From contig JAJUBI010000004.1 in NCBI GenBank assembly GCA_022419385.1, positions 1,116,001 to 1,180,000 of the forward strand: DNA of 64,000 bases. The letters are read 5' to 3'. Under the pieces are notes generated by a model that was not told where the DNA came from, did not search any database, and saw only the letters and a program-made list of their open reading frames with translations. This DNA comes from Paraconiothyrium sp. Pb-2020 (taxonomy: Eukaryota; Ascomycota; Dothideomycetes; Pleosporales; Didymosphaeriaceae). Each line of letters begins with the position of its first letter. The stretch's first letter is position 1. Below are positions 1 through 12,600 of the stretch, in pieces. A program made the position numbers and the translations under genes.

Positions 1-2515
1 GCTCAAGGTGTTGAAGATACTTGTTTCACAGATATGGCGTGTCCCACGGCGCACGTCTCCGCATTCTGCCGCGCCGTGCTCGCGAAAGTCATACCCAATG
101 CATTCTGGGGAGCCGAGGAGAACAAGCGCATGATCATGTTCTGGATAGATCATTTTGTCAGCCTGCGCAGGTTCGAGAGTCTCACACTGCACCAGGTGAC
201 AGAGAACGTTCAGGTGGGTCAATCCTTCCGTGGGAGGCGCATAGATGTTTAACAGCCGTGCAGATAACCGCATTAGCCTGGCTCCGGCCGCCCGGTCAAG
301 ATCCCACCGCAGCGATGGCTAAATCCGACCACGATAAACGCATAGACATCTTTCTCGAGTTTGTGTACTGGGTATTCGATTCGTTTCTGATTCCGCTGAT
401 TCGGTCGAATTTTCATGTCACAGAGTCAAATGTGCACCGCAATCGCTTGTTTTACTTTCGACATGATGTCTGGCGCATGTTGACAGAGCCTTCTCTGTCG
501 AATTTGAGACTCAATCTATTCGAGGAGGTTCCGACTGAACACGCTACAAAGCTTTTGTTGTCTAGGCCGCTAGGCTACAGCAAGATCAGGCTGCTACCCA
601 AGAAAGTTGGCGTGAGACTGATCACGAACTTGAAGCGGAGGCAACAGATCGTGAGAAATGGCGCTACGGTCCTGGGACGCAGTATCAATTCCGTGATGTC
701 ACCAGCGTTCAATGTCATCACATATGAGAAGGTCAGTCCATCTATCTGGATAGGATAGACCTAGCAAGAGTAAGCTAACTATATCCAGTCACTACATCCC
801 CAGAAGTTTGGATCATCGCTATTTTCGGTGGGCGACATGTTCCCAAAATTGTCTGCTTTCAAGCAGTCGTTGGTCGAGCAAGGTCTGGGTGATGCACCGC
901 TGTATTTTGCGAAAGTCGATGTGCAGTCTTGCTTCGACACCATACCCCAGCAACGCCTCCTAGCCATGGTTGACAGCCTGTTGTCCATGCGGGAATACCA
1001 TACGGGCAAGCATGTGGAAGTCCGTGCCCTCGGCCAGCTGCAACGGCTCGATGGACAGTATGTGAACCCAATGCCGCAAAAACGGTACGTCGCGCACAGC
1101 GCAGGCGCGAAAGACATTGCTTCGTTTGATCGCCTGGTACGAGATAAATATGTCGGATCAAAGGCGAACACAGTGTTCGTGAACACAGCGGCCCAGAAAT
1201 TCGAAACGAAGGATGATCTGATGCAGCTGTTGCGTGAGCACGTCGAACGCAATCTCGTCAAGATCGGAAAGCGGTTTTACCGCCAAAAGTCAGGCATACC
1301 ACAGGGCTCGATACTCTCGACCATCCTGTGCAATTTCTTCTACGCCGAGCTCGAGCGCGACGTTTTAAGCTTTGCTCTTGGCGGCGATTGCTTGTTGCTT
1401 AGGCTGCTTGACGACTTTTGCTTGATCACAACTAATCGCGAACATGCTGAGCGCTTTGTACAAGTTATGCATTGCGGACATGCCGACTATGGCGTTGCGG
1501 CTGCAAAGTCGCTGGCCAACTTTGACGTGGCAGCGATGGATGGCTTTCGCATACCGAGGTGTGTCTCGGGAACAAGATTTCCCTACTGTGGCGTCCAGAT
1601 AGACATGCGCACCCTGGAAGTCAGCAGAAGCAAAGACCGCACTGGTCCGGCTAGTACGTGAGATGTCGACCGATGACGGCCCATTCTTTCTTACATCATG
1701 GCCAACTTGGGCTAACGCTAGCAGACACGATCGATTCATTGACGGTGGATTTGGCAAAGGTGCCCGGACAGACATTCCATCGCAAGGCGCTCAAGTAAGT
1801 ATTAGGTTGCAGGATCTGCGGCGCGGCAGCTCTATTTGGGGCGCGTAGACGAGCAACTCGATCGAAATCAAGGACACCGCGATGCTAACGTAGAACAGTG
1901 GATTCAAGATCCAGTTGCAGGCCATGCTGATTGACACGTCGTTCAACAGCGTGCCAACAGTGCTGGCTAACCTCTACCAAAGCTTCCACGAAGCGGCGGT
2001 GAGGTGCTTTGAGTATTCCCGCAGCCTGGCTAAGACGCGGCCAATACATTCCAGCTTGCTTATCAGTACGTGCCTTACCCAAAAGCGTAATAGAAGTCGA
2101 CAGCAAACGCATCAGTAGCTGCGATGCGGCGTCGATCATCGCGCAACCCTGCTGTGATCACTTGGTATTGATGCAGTTGGATAGGCACAGTCGATAGCAT
2201 CATGGCGCTGGCGTTCGTAATGTTGCAGCGACGGACGCGCATCAGGGCGGCACAGAATGCGGAGAAGATACGGGGCGTCATTTCGCGGAGGCATGTCCAG
2301 TGGTAAGTGTGGCTTGCCCGGCCGTCTCACAGTCGAGCCGTTGCTGATGTACCATGGGTAGGCTGGCGTCGAGGGCTTTCGGCGTTGTGTTTCAGCGCAA
2401 ACAGACGCAGCACAGCGCGCTTTTGGCGCACCTCCGAAGCGTGCTGGCGGCAGTCCGACCGCACAGTGCGGAAAGGCGCATGCTCGAGGACGCCGCTGGC
2501 TTGGCCTGCATATGA
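1..2515 (+). CDS. TERT: Telomerase reverse transcriptase, 5'-truncated by window edge
   Basis: Catalytic subunit of telomerase, which copies the RNA template onto chromosome ends in the nucleus. The start lies outside the window. My exon model is 1-213, 264-731, 789-1653, 1725-1794, 1899-2065, 2191-2302 and 2362-2515; phases agree throughout. The first two exons hold the end of the RNA-binding region (FVSLRRFESLTLHQV; RNRLFYFRHDVW) and RT motifs 1/2 (GYSKIRLLPKKVGVRLITN). The third exon carries motif A (FAKVDVQSCFDTIP, first catalytic Asp), motif B' (KSGIPQGSILST), motif C (LLRLLDDFCLI, the Asp pair) and the motif D/E region (RFPYCGVQI). The last four exons are the C-terminal extension. All catalytic Asp residues are present, so the enzyme looks active. 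The next gene, on the same strand, follows after about 570 bp. Confidence 0.95.
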
Positions 2516-3089
2516 GCGGATGGCTCGGAGGCCAGAGGCGCGTGCAAGTGCAATCGTGATGGGGCCGCGAAGCATGGTTTTCCACCGCCGGTTCGAGGCC
2601 TCTGATCACTGGCGTGCATTGGTGTACACAGTAGGCGTGAATTCTCAATAGATACCCCATTAGATAGCAAACCATTGGCCTTTCGGCTGATTTTACCATA
2701 GAAAAGGGCTTTCGTGATGTAACCGATGTCAACGGTTCGCAAAGTGGGCGGGAGTCTCCAGCCACACCAGCCATCAGGTTTCACAACCGCCCAGTCTCCT
2801 ACGCTCCCGGCGTCTGGAAACGCTTGCAGCATATGTCAAGTCCGAGGGGACCCCTTGCGGCCTGAGTAAAGCGCCAAACCATGATGTAGACCCGCGACTC
2901 CCCTCATTGAGCACCCGCACCTGCACTCCTAACAATCAAAGAACAGCACGAACGACTGCCTTTCATCCAATTCTGCCGTTGACGTTGACCCACCAGTGCT
3001 TTGTCCCCACGGGCCTTGCAGGGGTTGCTCGCTCGCTCCTGTCAGGGGCTTAGCCAAATTGCTTCCCCGAAATTACGCCTACCGTCAAG
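2516..3089. other. Intergenic: TERT 3' end and leader of the TBC gene
   Basis: No supported gene. Open frames on the minus strand here mirror TERT coding sequence and its 3' flank. The last 200 bp are C-rich, as in many fungal leaders, and lead into the next gene. Confidence 0.5.
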
Positions 3090-5572
3090 ATGCCTACAGC
3101 GCTCTTTGCAGCGCAACAACACCACGCATTCGGCGCTGGCACACCGTTCGACCCGGACGTCCACTATATTCATTCGCACCCCGACAAGAACCTCTACATT
3201 ATCACCGAATCCGACTATGTCTCTGCTCTGATCCCGTCCCAGCGCACCGTCTGCGCCAAACAAGCTCCCACGCGATACCTAGGCCCCTCTCGACGCATTG
3301 CTCTTCAGCACCACGACCACAACGGGAGGAAGGACCCAAGACCTCTCATGGCTGCCGTTCTGCAGCACGCAAACACCATGCCGCTGGCCGCGCCGGGCAG
3401 CCCGCCTGACCTCACCAACTCGAAGAGTAGCAAGTCGAGCAGCTTCCACTCTGAGAGCCTCAGCGACATGGGTCCCAGCGACCTCTCTCATTTCGAGGAC
3501 ATCAATCTAGCCGACGATAGCACAGGTCCAGCATCCTTCCCCGTGCCTCATTCCCCCAACCGCATCCTCTTCGACGGTTCACGATCTCGCAGCATTCCGC
3601 ATGCAGCACCCCACTCATTCCGCGACCTCACAAAGGGATCGAAGCCACGCCCAGCGGCCATGAAGATCCAAACGAGCCACAACCTGCGTGCGGGGTCGCA
3701 ACTCCATGCACCAGGGAAGCAGCTCCGAAGGGGTTTTTCGTCACCGTCCGCACCCTCGCTAGCCAACATCACCAACCTCCAAGCCCCCGTCCGTCGCTCG
3801 CGCTCGCCTTCACCGAACAAGGCGCTTCCGTCGTCGTCTTCCTCCCAACGTACCTTGTCACGCAAGAGCTCCCGGAACCTGGAAGTCTCTCCCTCAATGT
3901 CTGCTAGGCGACAGTCGTGGCAGCACGCTGCTCGCAAGTCAGCCAAGGAGCGGGAAGCAGAATGTGACGTCGATGATGACGACGATGAACTTCCAGAGGA
4001 TGCAGTCATTTGGAACGTGCCCATCTCCCCTCGACCGGTACAAGAGCGATCCCCTGCACCTTCCTCGTGTGGTAGCCCACCTCAAACTTCGCCCAGTCCT
4101 GCAACAAGCCGCCCCGTCTCACAACGCGGCGATGCATCCTCCATGAGGACCTCCCCGTCTTTCTCAGACCGCCGCGTACCCTCACAGCCACCGACTCCCG
4201 ACCCGAGCAAGGAGAATGACCCTCCTTCGCTGAGCCGCCAGCCGACAAACACATGGGAGGAGACATATGGAACGCTCGATGCAGATGCACGGAAGCTCAC
4301 AGAGGCGCTGGAGGAGTACCAAACTGAGATCGAGTACCAGCAGGAGGTCAAGCGTCAGCAGCCGTTGTCACGCTCATCGTCGGTAGGCGACGCCGAGTCA
4401 AAGAAGAAGAAGACGGTCCCTCTGCCCCCGGTTCGCAAGAGCGACCCGCTGATCGATCCCTTCCAACCTTCAATGGAGAAGGAGAAATACCTCTCGCGCA
4501 CTCGCCCTTCATGGCTGCCGCCCAAGGATCCGAAGGAAGAGAAGAAGCATCTGAAAGAATATCAGAAAATGCTGGCGCGGATCGAGGAAGCTGGTAGGTC
4601 ACTCTTCAGAGTTCTCAGAGCTCGCACTGACAGTTACTAGAACGCCTCGAAGCCAAGCGTCAAGAGGAAGAGGCAATTGCCCGCGAGAAGGCCGAACGCA
4701 TCAAAGCCGAATACTGGTCTAGCTTACTGCTTCCCAACTGGGCGCAGGAAATGGCCAATGCAGAGCTTAAGGGCTCACACAGGAAGATGTGGTGGAACGG
4801 CGTCCCGGCCAAGCTTCGCGGAGAAGTCTGGAAGAAGGCCATTGGAAACGAGCTCGAGGTTTCGGAAGCTACTTACAATGTCGCTCTAGAGAAGGCCCAA
4901 CTGCAGGTCCGAGAGCTCGGCTCCTCCGCTCTCGAAGGCCGCTACGCTCAGATAGTCGAGAGCACGAAGAGCGTCTTCGCGGATCTGAAGATGTTTGCCC
5001 CCGAAACGCAGAACTCACCAGAGCAGCCGCTTCACCAGGAGCTGGTCAACATCTGTATTGCTTACAGCTCGTACCGTCCTGATGTCGACACCACCGTCGG
5101 TATTCACCACGTAGCCGCCCTGTTCTTGCTCAACCTATCTGCATCGGATTCCTTCATCGCGCTATCGAACATGCTGAACCGCCCTCTCCCACTGTCGTTC
5201 CTCATCCAAGATCAGAATGCCATTACTGCCGCTTACGATACCACACTTTCGGCGCTGGCGAAGAAGTACCCGAGCATGGCGCACCGTTTGGCAGAGCTCC
5301 GCGTCGAGCCCCGCGACTACTTATTCGAGATGTTCAGCGGTCTCTTCTGCGACCGTATTTCGATCGAGCATGCCGCCCGCATCATGGACGTGTACACTAT
5401 CGAGGGTGACAAGATTCCTGCTCGTGTTGCAGTTGCGCTGATAGGCGCTCTCGAGGGCAACTGCATGAGCGGAGAGGTCGACGACGTTCTAGAAGTTCTG
5501 AGAAGCAAGAAGTTGCGCGAGAGCCCTGATGAGTTCATGGGCAAAGTGTACGAGGCGGGCAAGAGCTCATAA
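3090..5572 (+). CDS. TBC-domain (Rab-GAP-like) protein with missing GAP fingers
   Basis: Two exons, 3090-4593 and 4641-5572, give 811 aa. The N-terminal two thirds is low-complexity, Ser/Pro-rich and probably disordered, with an acidic run (DVDDDDDEL). A charged helical stretch at about residues 490-530 precedes a C-terminal TBC fold from about residue 550 (WWNGVPAKLRGEVW is the usual TBC entry motif). TBC proteins normally stimulate Rab GTPases through an Arg finger (IxxDxxR) and a Gln finger (YxQG). Here the corresponding stretches read QIVESTKSVFADLKMF and VDTTVGIHHVAALFLL, so neither finger is visible. It may be a catalytically inactive Rab-binding protein. The true start may be the in-frame ATG at 3348, since the first 86 codons look like leader sequence. 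Confidence 0.85.
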
Positions 5573-6448
5573 ACACTGTAAAGAGAAGAAAGATTAACAA
5601 GCCGGAAGAAGATGATATATTGGAGATTTTGTGCAAAATACGGGAGCATGGATAAGGTCGATCGAGGCCAGATTTTTGTGACATTTCGACGCGACGGACG
5701 TAGCTCGGTGAGCTCGACACGTCTACCTTCCAACACCAGCATACATTACAAGATCGTTATCGGCAGCAAGGCAGCAGCAGCAAGAGTAGGACACGATGGA
5801 TGACGACACGAGCACGAAGTCTTATTACCTGTATTCTCCACGGCGACGCAATACTTCGCGCGTACACAGCATGGTTCACGGCGTTTCTGCCTTTCACATT
5901 AGGCCTTTTTCAGCGTATACCTGTTCATACTTTACATCACTTTCCTTTGTTCTGCTAGTGTATAGTACCACCAGAAGCTACTGTGTAGTCTTAAGTTCCA
6001 AAGGGAAATGGTATCCGGCACGAGCATGACTTTGGTTCGCTCGATTGCCATAACATACATACATACCGTACGATTATTCCCGTGCATCCACCGCGTGATG
6101 ATTTCCCTGCTTTCTGTCTTTGGATGGAATGTCCGGTACTGCGTCCCCACTGGGTAGGAAGTGGTACCACAGTAGTTTTCTTTACCTCATGTAGATGGAG
6201 GAATGTACAAGCACAGCCCCGCGGACCGCATGCCCGGCCACCAGCGACCCAAGCATCCCTCGCTCCCTTCCCTTTCTCCGCAGCTATTTTCATCATACGG
6301 ACATTACATCCCTCGTGGCTCCCTTGGTTCTCACGCAAACCGATCCGATGCGATCGGATCACCCACCCCTGCCTAACTGACCCCCATGCACCAAGTCCGA
6401 AGCACCGCCACAGGACCCTTTTTTAGACTCGCTCTGCTGGGCATGGCA
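5573..6448. other. Intergenic, convergent 3' flanks
   Basis: Downstream of the TBC gene and of the weak minus-strand gene that follows. I see no conserved coding segment, RNA gene or repeat here. Confidence 0.5.
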
Positions 6449-7296
6449 TCACAAGACCCGAGGTCTACCGCCGTAGGACCACGTAGGGCTGTGTTTTGTT
6501 TCGAGGGTGCATGAAGGGACGCGAGGCTTGGTGATGCTTGGGGGCACGCTAGGTTTCAAGGAAGCCTGAGACGGAGATGTGGGGAATGAAGGGGTGGGAG
6601 ACGTATGATTGACGTATGCGGGGTGGGCGAGTTGAGTGAAGGGCTCCGAGGCATTGAAGAAGGGTGTCGCGTGACGGAGTTGTGAGGCGGTGTGGAAGAG
6701 GTGGAGGTACGAGGTGGTGCGGATGATGAGGCCGACGGGGATATTTGGATTGAAGTTGTACTGATTACTATGAGCAGATATCATGCTACGAATGTGTGAC
6801 TCGCAAAAGGAAGACTAATTAGGAAGGATATGCTACACGATGCTCGTTGGTAGTTCTTTCAAGACATTGCCGGTCAATGCCTGCATGCTCAGTAATCCTC
6901 TGAATGTTTTTTCCGCGCTCGCGAGAGTAGGACTCGCAATCCTGTCCTGCACTACGTCTCTGAACGAGACTAGGTCGAAGTGCACTTTCAGACGCTGCGA
7001 CATCAAGCCCACCAGCCAACCAATTGCCTGCTCTATCAGCCTTGTCTTCAGCCCCGTCGAGCGTACGTTCGTCACTCTCAAGACGACCACTCTCCTCCAA
7101 TCCAATATCACATTCGCCTTCTCGATCTTTGCTTTTTTCGCTTCGGCAGTTATCGTGGTCTGGGTTCGCGGCTTCGTATTCGAGGATATTGATGAACTTA
7201 TGTAGCCGCTGGCGACGATGGCGCCGAGCATCACAGCCGTAGCCTTGGGAAAGCGAGCGACGACTGCGGGGCTGAAGGAGAGCGCGGCTTGAGTAA
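6449..7296 (-). CDS. Hypothetical protein, two visible exons
   Basis: I do not recognise this protein. The open minus-strand segment 7296-6839 starts behind a good acceptor (TTTGCCCGCAG). It can be spliced at GTGTAG to a second open segment, 6760-6449, behind the acceptor TAGTAATCAG, in frame. The join gives about 255 residues with a hydrophobic stretch near the start (ATAVMLGAIVASGYI), a basic middle and a Pro/Ser/Thr-rich tail. The first exon and start codon were not found; they may lie towards 7600. The plus-strand frame over the same segment is equally open but has no splice logic. Low confidence that this is a real gene. Confidence 0.3.
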
Positions 7297-9870
7297 GCTG
7301 CGGGCAAACTGTATGCCCGAGTGAAATGTCAGAAGAGCTGATGAAACAAGCCTAGTATGGCACAAAACTTGGAGATTGGATTGGTCGCCTGGACCTTTGA
7401 TGAAGTACTGTCATCGCCCGTCTGAAGTGTATCCGCCCTTCCGCACTCTGGCAACATTCGTGTGACTCCGTTATAGATCCATGATCTGGCGTACGGCCGT
7501 GTGGGAAGGGCAGGAACGCGCCTCAGCCGTGTAGGTTCAAATTGTTCGTGTTCGATGCAACGAAATATGGGATGGTAAGCGTTGTATGCGATTGAGATAA
7601 TCCTCGACCCTACCAAGTGTTAGTAATCCATGTTCAGATGCTATCGAAACCATCGTCACGAAGGACGACGAAAACGGAACCGAAAAGGCAAAGGAAAAAA
7701 TGTTCGAGCTCAGAACACCACCTAAGACGTAGAAGTACGCGATCCGGGTAGGGACACAGTCTTAGATGGGACTATCTGGCGTCGTCGATATCCCAGTTAT
7801 ACAAAGTTTCTTTTTAGGGAAACCTTGATGATACAAACCTTCTGGGCCCTCCGGACAGACTCAAGCGCTGGCTCCAACGCCGGGCGGAAGCATGTCACCA
7901 CCCTGACATACCTTAGGGGCGGTCGATTGGCTCCCTATGACCCCAGCTTGTCCCAAGGAATCACCCCTGGTGCTTGTGTTCTGCCTCGAGAGGGGTCGAA
8001 GTGCCGGGTCTATTCTAGGCCCAGATGAGGGAGAGGAAGTATGAAGAACTTGATCTCATGCTCATCAAGGCCGGCGTGACAGGGATAATGAAAGTACTCA
8101 CCGAGCTTCGATTGATGATCGTGGACCTGCAGGTTCTGATCAGATGCGGCTTACGAGCTGTCGAAGCTTCGAGAGTGAAAGCCCATGTAATGGTCAGCGA
8201 TTGAGTTGGGAGGTGGCATGGTCAACGACGCATGAGGTCGATTCTGCAAGTGATCTGTCAGGCTGTGAAGTGTTAGCTATGTTCCTTCTCGGGATACGCT
8301 CATGGCAAGGACCACTGGAAGAATTTTCAAGCGCAGTGAATCACACTCGTACAACACCGGGTAGGGAGCCAGTATCCGAGCCAGGCTGGGTAACACGAGC
8401 TTTCGCTCGGCCCATGAGATTGTAACAGTCGTCAGAGACTCACGTCCAGCGCGCTTGTTACTCTTTGCTCTCCGGACAGGTTTTATATGACCTAGGCGGT
8501 CGTAGGAGATGTGAGAAGAAATATGAGGACCTGCTTCAGCCCCAGTCTCCCAATTGTGTAGATTGATGGTGACAAGCGTTCGGTTGTGTAAGGGCCAGGT
8601 AGGTACACGCCTAACATACCAATCTGTCTGGTGTCAGTACAAACTGTGGCTGATTTTGATAGCCATCGTCGTCAGACGAAATATGTACGAGCTCAGAAAA
8701 CCGTAGGTAGCAAGATGGATTTGCTTAGGTAGCAAGCCAGCCATTCCGGTATTTATCTCGGAGCGTCGTTACGGTTACCATCCGAAGACAAAAGCATGCA
8801 GGCCGAGCGGAGGGCACCTATCCTAAGAAGGTCAAATCCCATGGAGTCGCCGCCACCTGGCGCCGCCGAAGCAGTGGGCAAATTCAAGTCCCAATTCCGA
8901 CTCTACCCTCGGTGGAATCACCCGGGGAGGAGCCTGTTTCTCTGTCTGTTCTGGATGCCGCTATGAGTTTGATCTAGGCCTATGAGTAGAGAGTGGTACA
9001 GAGGAACCACACTCCGCACTCGTCGGCCGGCGTAATTACTCCACGCTTGGAGATTATCTCGTAAGGGATGACTCACATGAGCATTTACGCACGCGAGGGC
9101 GATCAACGCGTTGTATCCGCCAACTGGACTAGATAGTTCGTGGTGGGCTCGAGCAAATCGGTCCAGCGTGGACGATTTGCCGTAAACACTCCGACAGTGA
9201 ATTGTCGGTTGGTACTGAGGCAGCGGCTGAGGTACACGTAGAAGCAAGCAAGCAGCAAAAGAGGGGAGGATCGAAGAATCATAAGAGCATACACAATGTA
9301 GGGCGACTGAAGAGTCTGTTGCAAGCAAGAGTGGGAGGGTGAAGAGAAGTTGTCGAGGCAGTGATGGCGCAACAACACAACAACAACAGTGCGCTAACCC
9401 AGATTGGGCACTGCGACAACCGCTTGTTGCCCACGAGTACTTCACCGGAAGTTCCTGGGCTGATACTGGCAATTTAAAATCGACCGTGACGAACCCCACT
9501 GGGCGAGAGGATGACACTGAGCTGCGAGGCATACATGGCGTAGACACCGCAGAAACACACCTTAAACTCACGGTAGACACATGTTGATTTGTCGACATGT
9601 TTGTCTGCTGAGTCTGATAAGTAAATGCTTGACCAACCCTAAGAGTTTAAGGCCTGGCACAAGCGTAACAGCTGATGTGCAGCAAGCAAAGAAAGACCAA
9701 ATAAGTTTGTCGACATCATATCGGCAAACTGAGACTATAGCAAGTATGTTGGAATAACCTACAAACTTATGTGTAGATGAGGTTGGAACACATGTGCAGT
9801 CAAAGACATCATCGTAGTATAACAGTTATGTGAATTGGGTATCTCAAGAAAATGGTGCGTATTTAGACGC
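7297..9870. other. 2.6 kb without a supported gene
   Basis: Only short frames and one 226-codon minus frame (9598-8918) rich in Ser, Cys and Arg without any motif. No RNA gene, inverted repeat or family match noticed. Confidence 0.45.
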
Positions 9871-12247
9871 CTATGACATACACTCAGCCCAAAAATGCAC
9901 TCCAGCTTCTCTCTTCTTCATGGCATAGTCCATATTGATTCTCGACACCGTTTTCCTCGCATCGTGACCGACTTTAGTACCACAGACTGTGACCATCGTT
10001 TTCGCCAGGCTTGTACTCGGTACAGCAGAAGATAGTACAGCGTCAATATCCGGCCTCACCCCGTACTGTCTTGAAATGAACGGCAGAGATTTGTTGCCTT
10101 TGCGATTTTGTTCCTGGTGTCGTAGCATCGCACATTGACACGCTTCCATCGATTTCTTTGACTTGCGAGTCCATCTCGGTATCTTGAATCTGCTCCAGTA
10201 CGAAGGTTCAACCTCGTCGATGGCCAACTCCAAATCTGCGAGGCAGGGCCGTTGCTCGCCCGACCGTCCTTCGACATAGGTATCTTCGCTTGAACGACTT
10301 GCTTCGTCGTCACTTGTAAGCGGACTGTTTTGGAATGTATGTGTTGATTCATCGTCTGAATCCTCCCAATCATCCGGATCGTTTGGATTTCTTATCCGCA
10401 AAGGCGGTTTTCCGATGAGAGACCTTCCCCTCGAGGGACGTAGGTGGGCGAACGGATCTATATTACTCATGTTTGGATTTGAACGTGGCTCCTTTGACTC
10501 CGAGCAAGTGATGTAAAAGTCCGCTTCGACGAGGACGCCTGAGTCGCGTAGTGCAATGCTATTCCTACACAAGAGCTCGGTGACCATTGCCTCGAAAACC
10601 GGCTCAACATGCCGGTTCGCCCAAACGAAGCGTATCTGTCGTGTTCGTAACCGGCCGTCGTTTGCGAACGATAAGTACTCCAGGTAGTTGAGTATTGAGA
10701 GCATGAAGGATACACCGGTGGACGTGGAAAGCATGAGGATGCTCTCGTATTCCTCCCAAGCTGCTGTGTTGCCATATGGCCCATCGAGAAATGCCACAAG
10801 CGAAGAGGTTGGCTGACTTGCGTTCGGGCAGGGAAGAGATCGCCACTCGTCGCGGTAATCGGCCAGTCTTTTAGTCAGTCCGTCGTGCGCCTTGATCATC
10901 AAAATCATATCATTGTCCTGTTCCATTGAGTCGGTAGGTAGTAGACCATGTTCTTCCGCATCTTGGCTTTCAGGTGCCCGCTGATCCAAGAAGTTGGAGC
11001 ACGTCGCTGGTGTGAAAGGGTGTACCTCGAGCGACCCTAAACGTGGAAGCCACATCCTTACATGCTGACCCGGCTTCCACTTGAACGGAAGATCGCTGAT
11101 TCTAATCACAATTGTTGACTCTGCACTCGCGGCGCTCCCGACTGAAATGATGGGCACCACCATCTTTACTGGATGACCCATGGCCAGGACATGCAGTTCC
11201 CTACTCTTACTCGTATTTCTCCTGAACTTTCTGAATTTTGTTCTGACCGGACGGAATGTCATATTCTTTAGCATATAGCTGAACCCGACCAGCGTCTTGT
11301 CTGCTACAATGAGGGTAATGGACGCGTAGATAGGCAGTCGTGCGTAGCTAGGGACGTGATTGAAGGCAAGTCCCAGGAATATGATAGTCGAAATCCAGTG
11401 GTTGACGTAGAAGAAACGATGCCATCTCTTTCTTACGCCGATGACACTCGAGACAGCAATCCAGAGGAGCAAGATGTACGCCCCAACGCCGTATCTGACA
11501 ACTTGTATCCCATCCTCATGAGAGCGTATTAGATCGGAAACCGGTATCGAGGATAACATGATGGCCATATGAGTCGTTGCAGAGACGAAGATCATGCGCC
11601 CTACCCATCTGTGCAGCCAGTTGATGCGCTCGTAACTTAGTGCGGTCAAATAGTTCAGGGGTCCATGTTTTGCAGAGAGAAGATAGACGAGTGGGATCTG
11701 AGATACGGTTGTCCATGCTGCACGGAAGGCAACGTCGTCTGTAAAGTGGAAAGTAAAGGTTGGCGCATCGACGCTCAGGAGCATTGAGACGATGATACAC
11801 ATGTATGCCTACGAAGGATGACACAAGTCAGTATGTCTCGGTCGCAGAGCTACATCGAACTGAGCAATGCGTATAAGGCTTGCCATGTAGCAATATCGAA
11901 TGCGCTTCCAATGTACTTACTGTCAGAGCCAAGATGTGCCCTAGAGAGATATGGCCAGCGGCAGTGAGATCAAAGAGATGCTTCTGACAAGTGCAGCTCT
12001 TCTTCTAAGCCAGGCAAATAGAAGTTTGTGCTTCGTAGGCGCATTGCTTGCGTAGTATCTACTACGCTGTCAGCACTCTTTCCTTCCCGAATGCTTGGTT
12101 ACTATACCGTCTTCGCCCCCACTTGAGCGCGCGCTGCACCCATATCGCGAAAACGGCCGCGCAAATTGCGACCCAGAAATACCCCGCAATGCGTTGATTC
12201 GCCCTCCCACGATGCTTCAAATGGTGCTCATATCTCACATCATCCAT
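9871..12247 (-). CDS. Ferric-reductase-like transmembrane oxidoreductase (FRE/NOX superfamily)
   Basis: Membrane flavocytochrome that would pass electrons from NADPH via FAD and two hemes to iron, copper or oxygen. Visible exons: about 12247-12071, a small exon ending at 11921 (start 12004 or about 11995), and 11808-9871. A first TM segment (YFWVAICAAVFAIWV) precedes the ferric reductase domain. Two His pairs for heme are present: LHRW with TTHMA, and FYVNHW with AFNHV. The FAD motif HPFTPAT and the nucleotide-binding DGPYGNT and STSTGVSF follow. The C-terminal half has a long acidic, Ser-rich insertion (DDWEDSDDES). In-frame sequence upstream of 12247 looks like the usual lumenal Cys-containing N-terminus but holds a TGA at about 12289, so the 5' end is uncertain. 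It lies about 350 bp behind the GH7 stop, on the same strand. Confidence 0.8.
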
Positions 12248-12600
12248 GATATTGGAGTTGCAAAGAGAATCGAGGGCGGTTGCTACTCAAAAATAGATGG
12301 TCGCGTTGAAACCATAGGCCGGTTTCAGGCGCGTTTCGCTGCGGGCAACATCCTCGCACTCCGCACCAACACTAAAAATAGCAACCTGTGAAAGTAGTAA
12401 TGGGGAACATTTGCCGGGCCATGAGAAAATATAAGCGATAATGCATTCTGATAAAACAGTCTCATTGAGTTTGTTCTGCGCGCAACTGTATGAACGAGTA
12501 TGTACAGGAGCTGAGAAGGTTTACGACGAAGACAAATTGTATAGTAACCTACTTTCGCATTTGATTCGGTTGGTGGCTTCTGAAGAACAGCAGTCTTCAT

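Noticed and set aside
8918..9598. 226-codon minus-strand open frame
   Set aside because: Low-complexity Ser/Cys/Leu composition without a domain; nothing nearby supports it.
12325..12600. 91-codon frame starting directly after the GH7 stop
   Set aside because: Its ATG abuts the TAG of the cellulase and its peptide lacks any similarity; the real upstream similarity to ferric reductases is in another frame.
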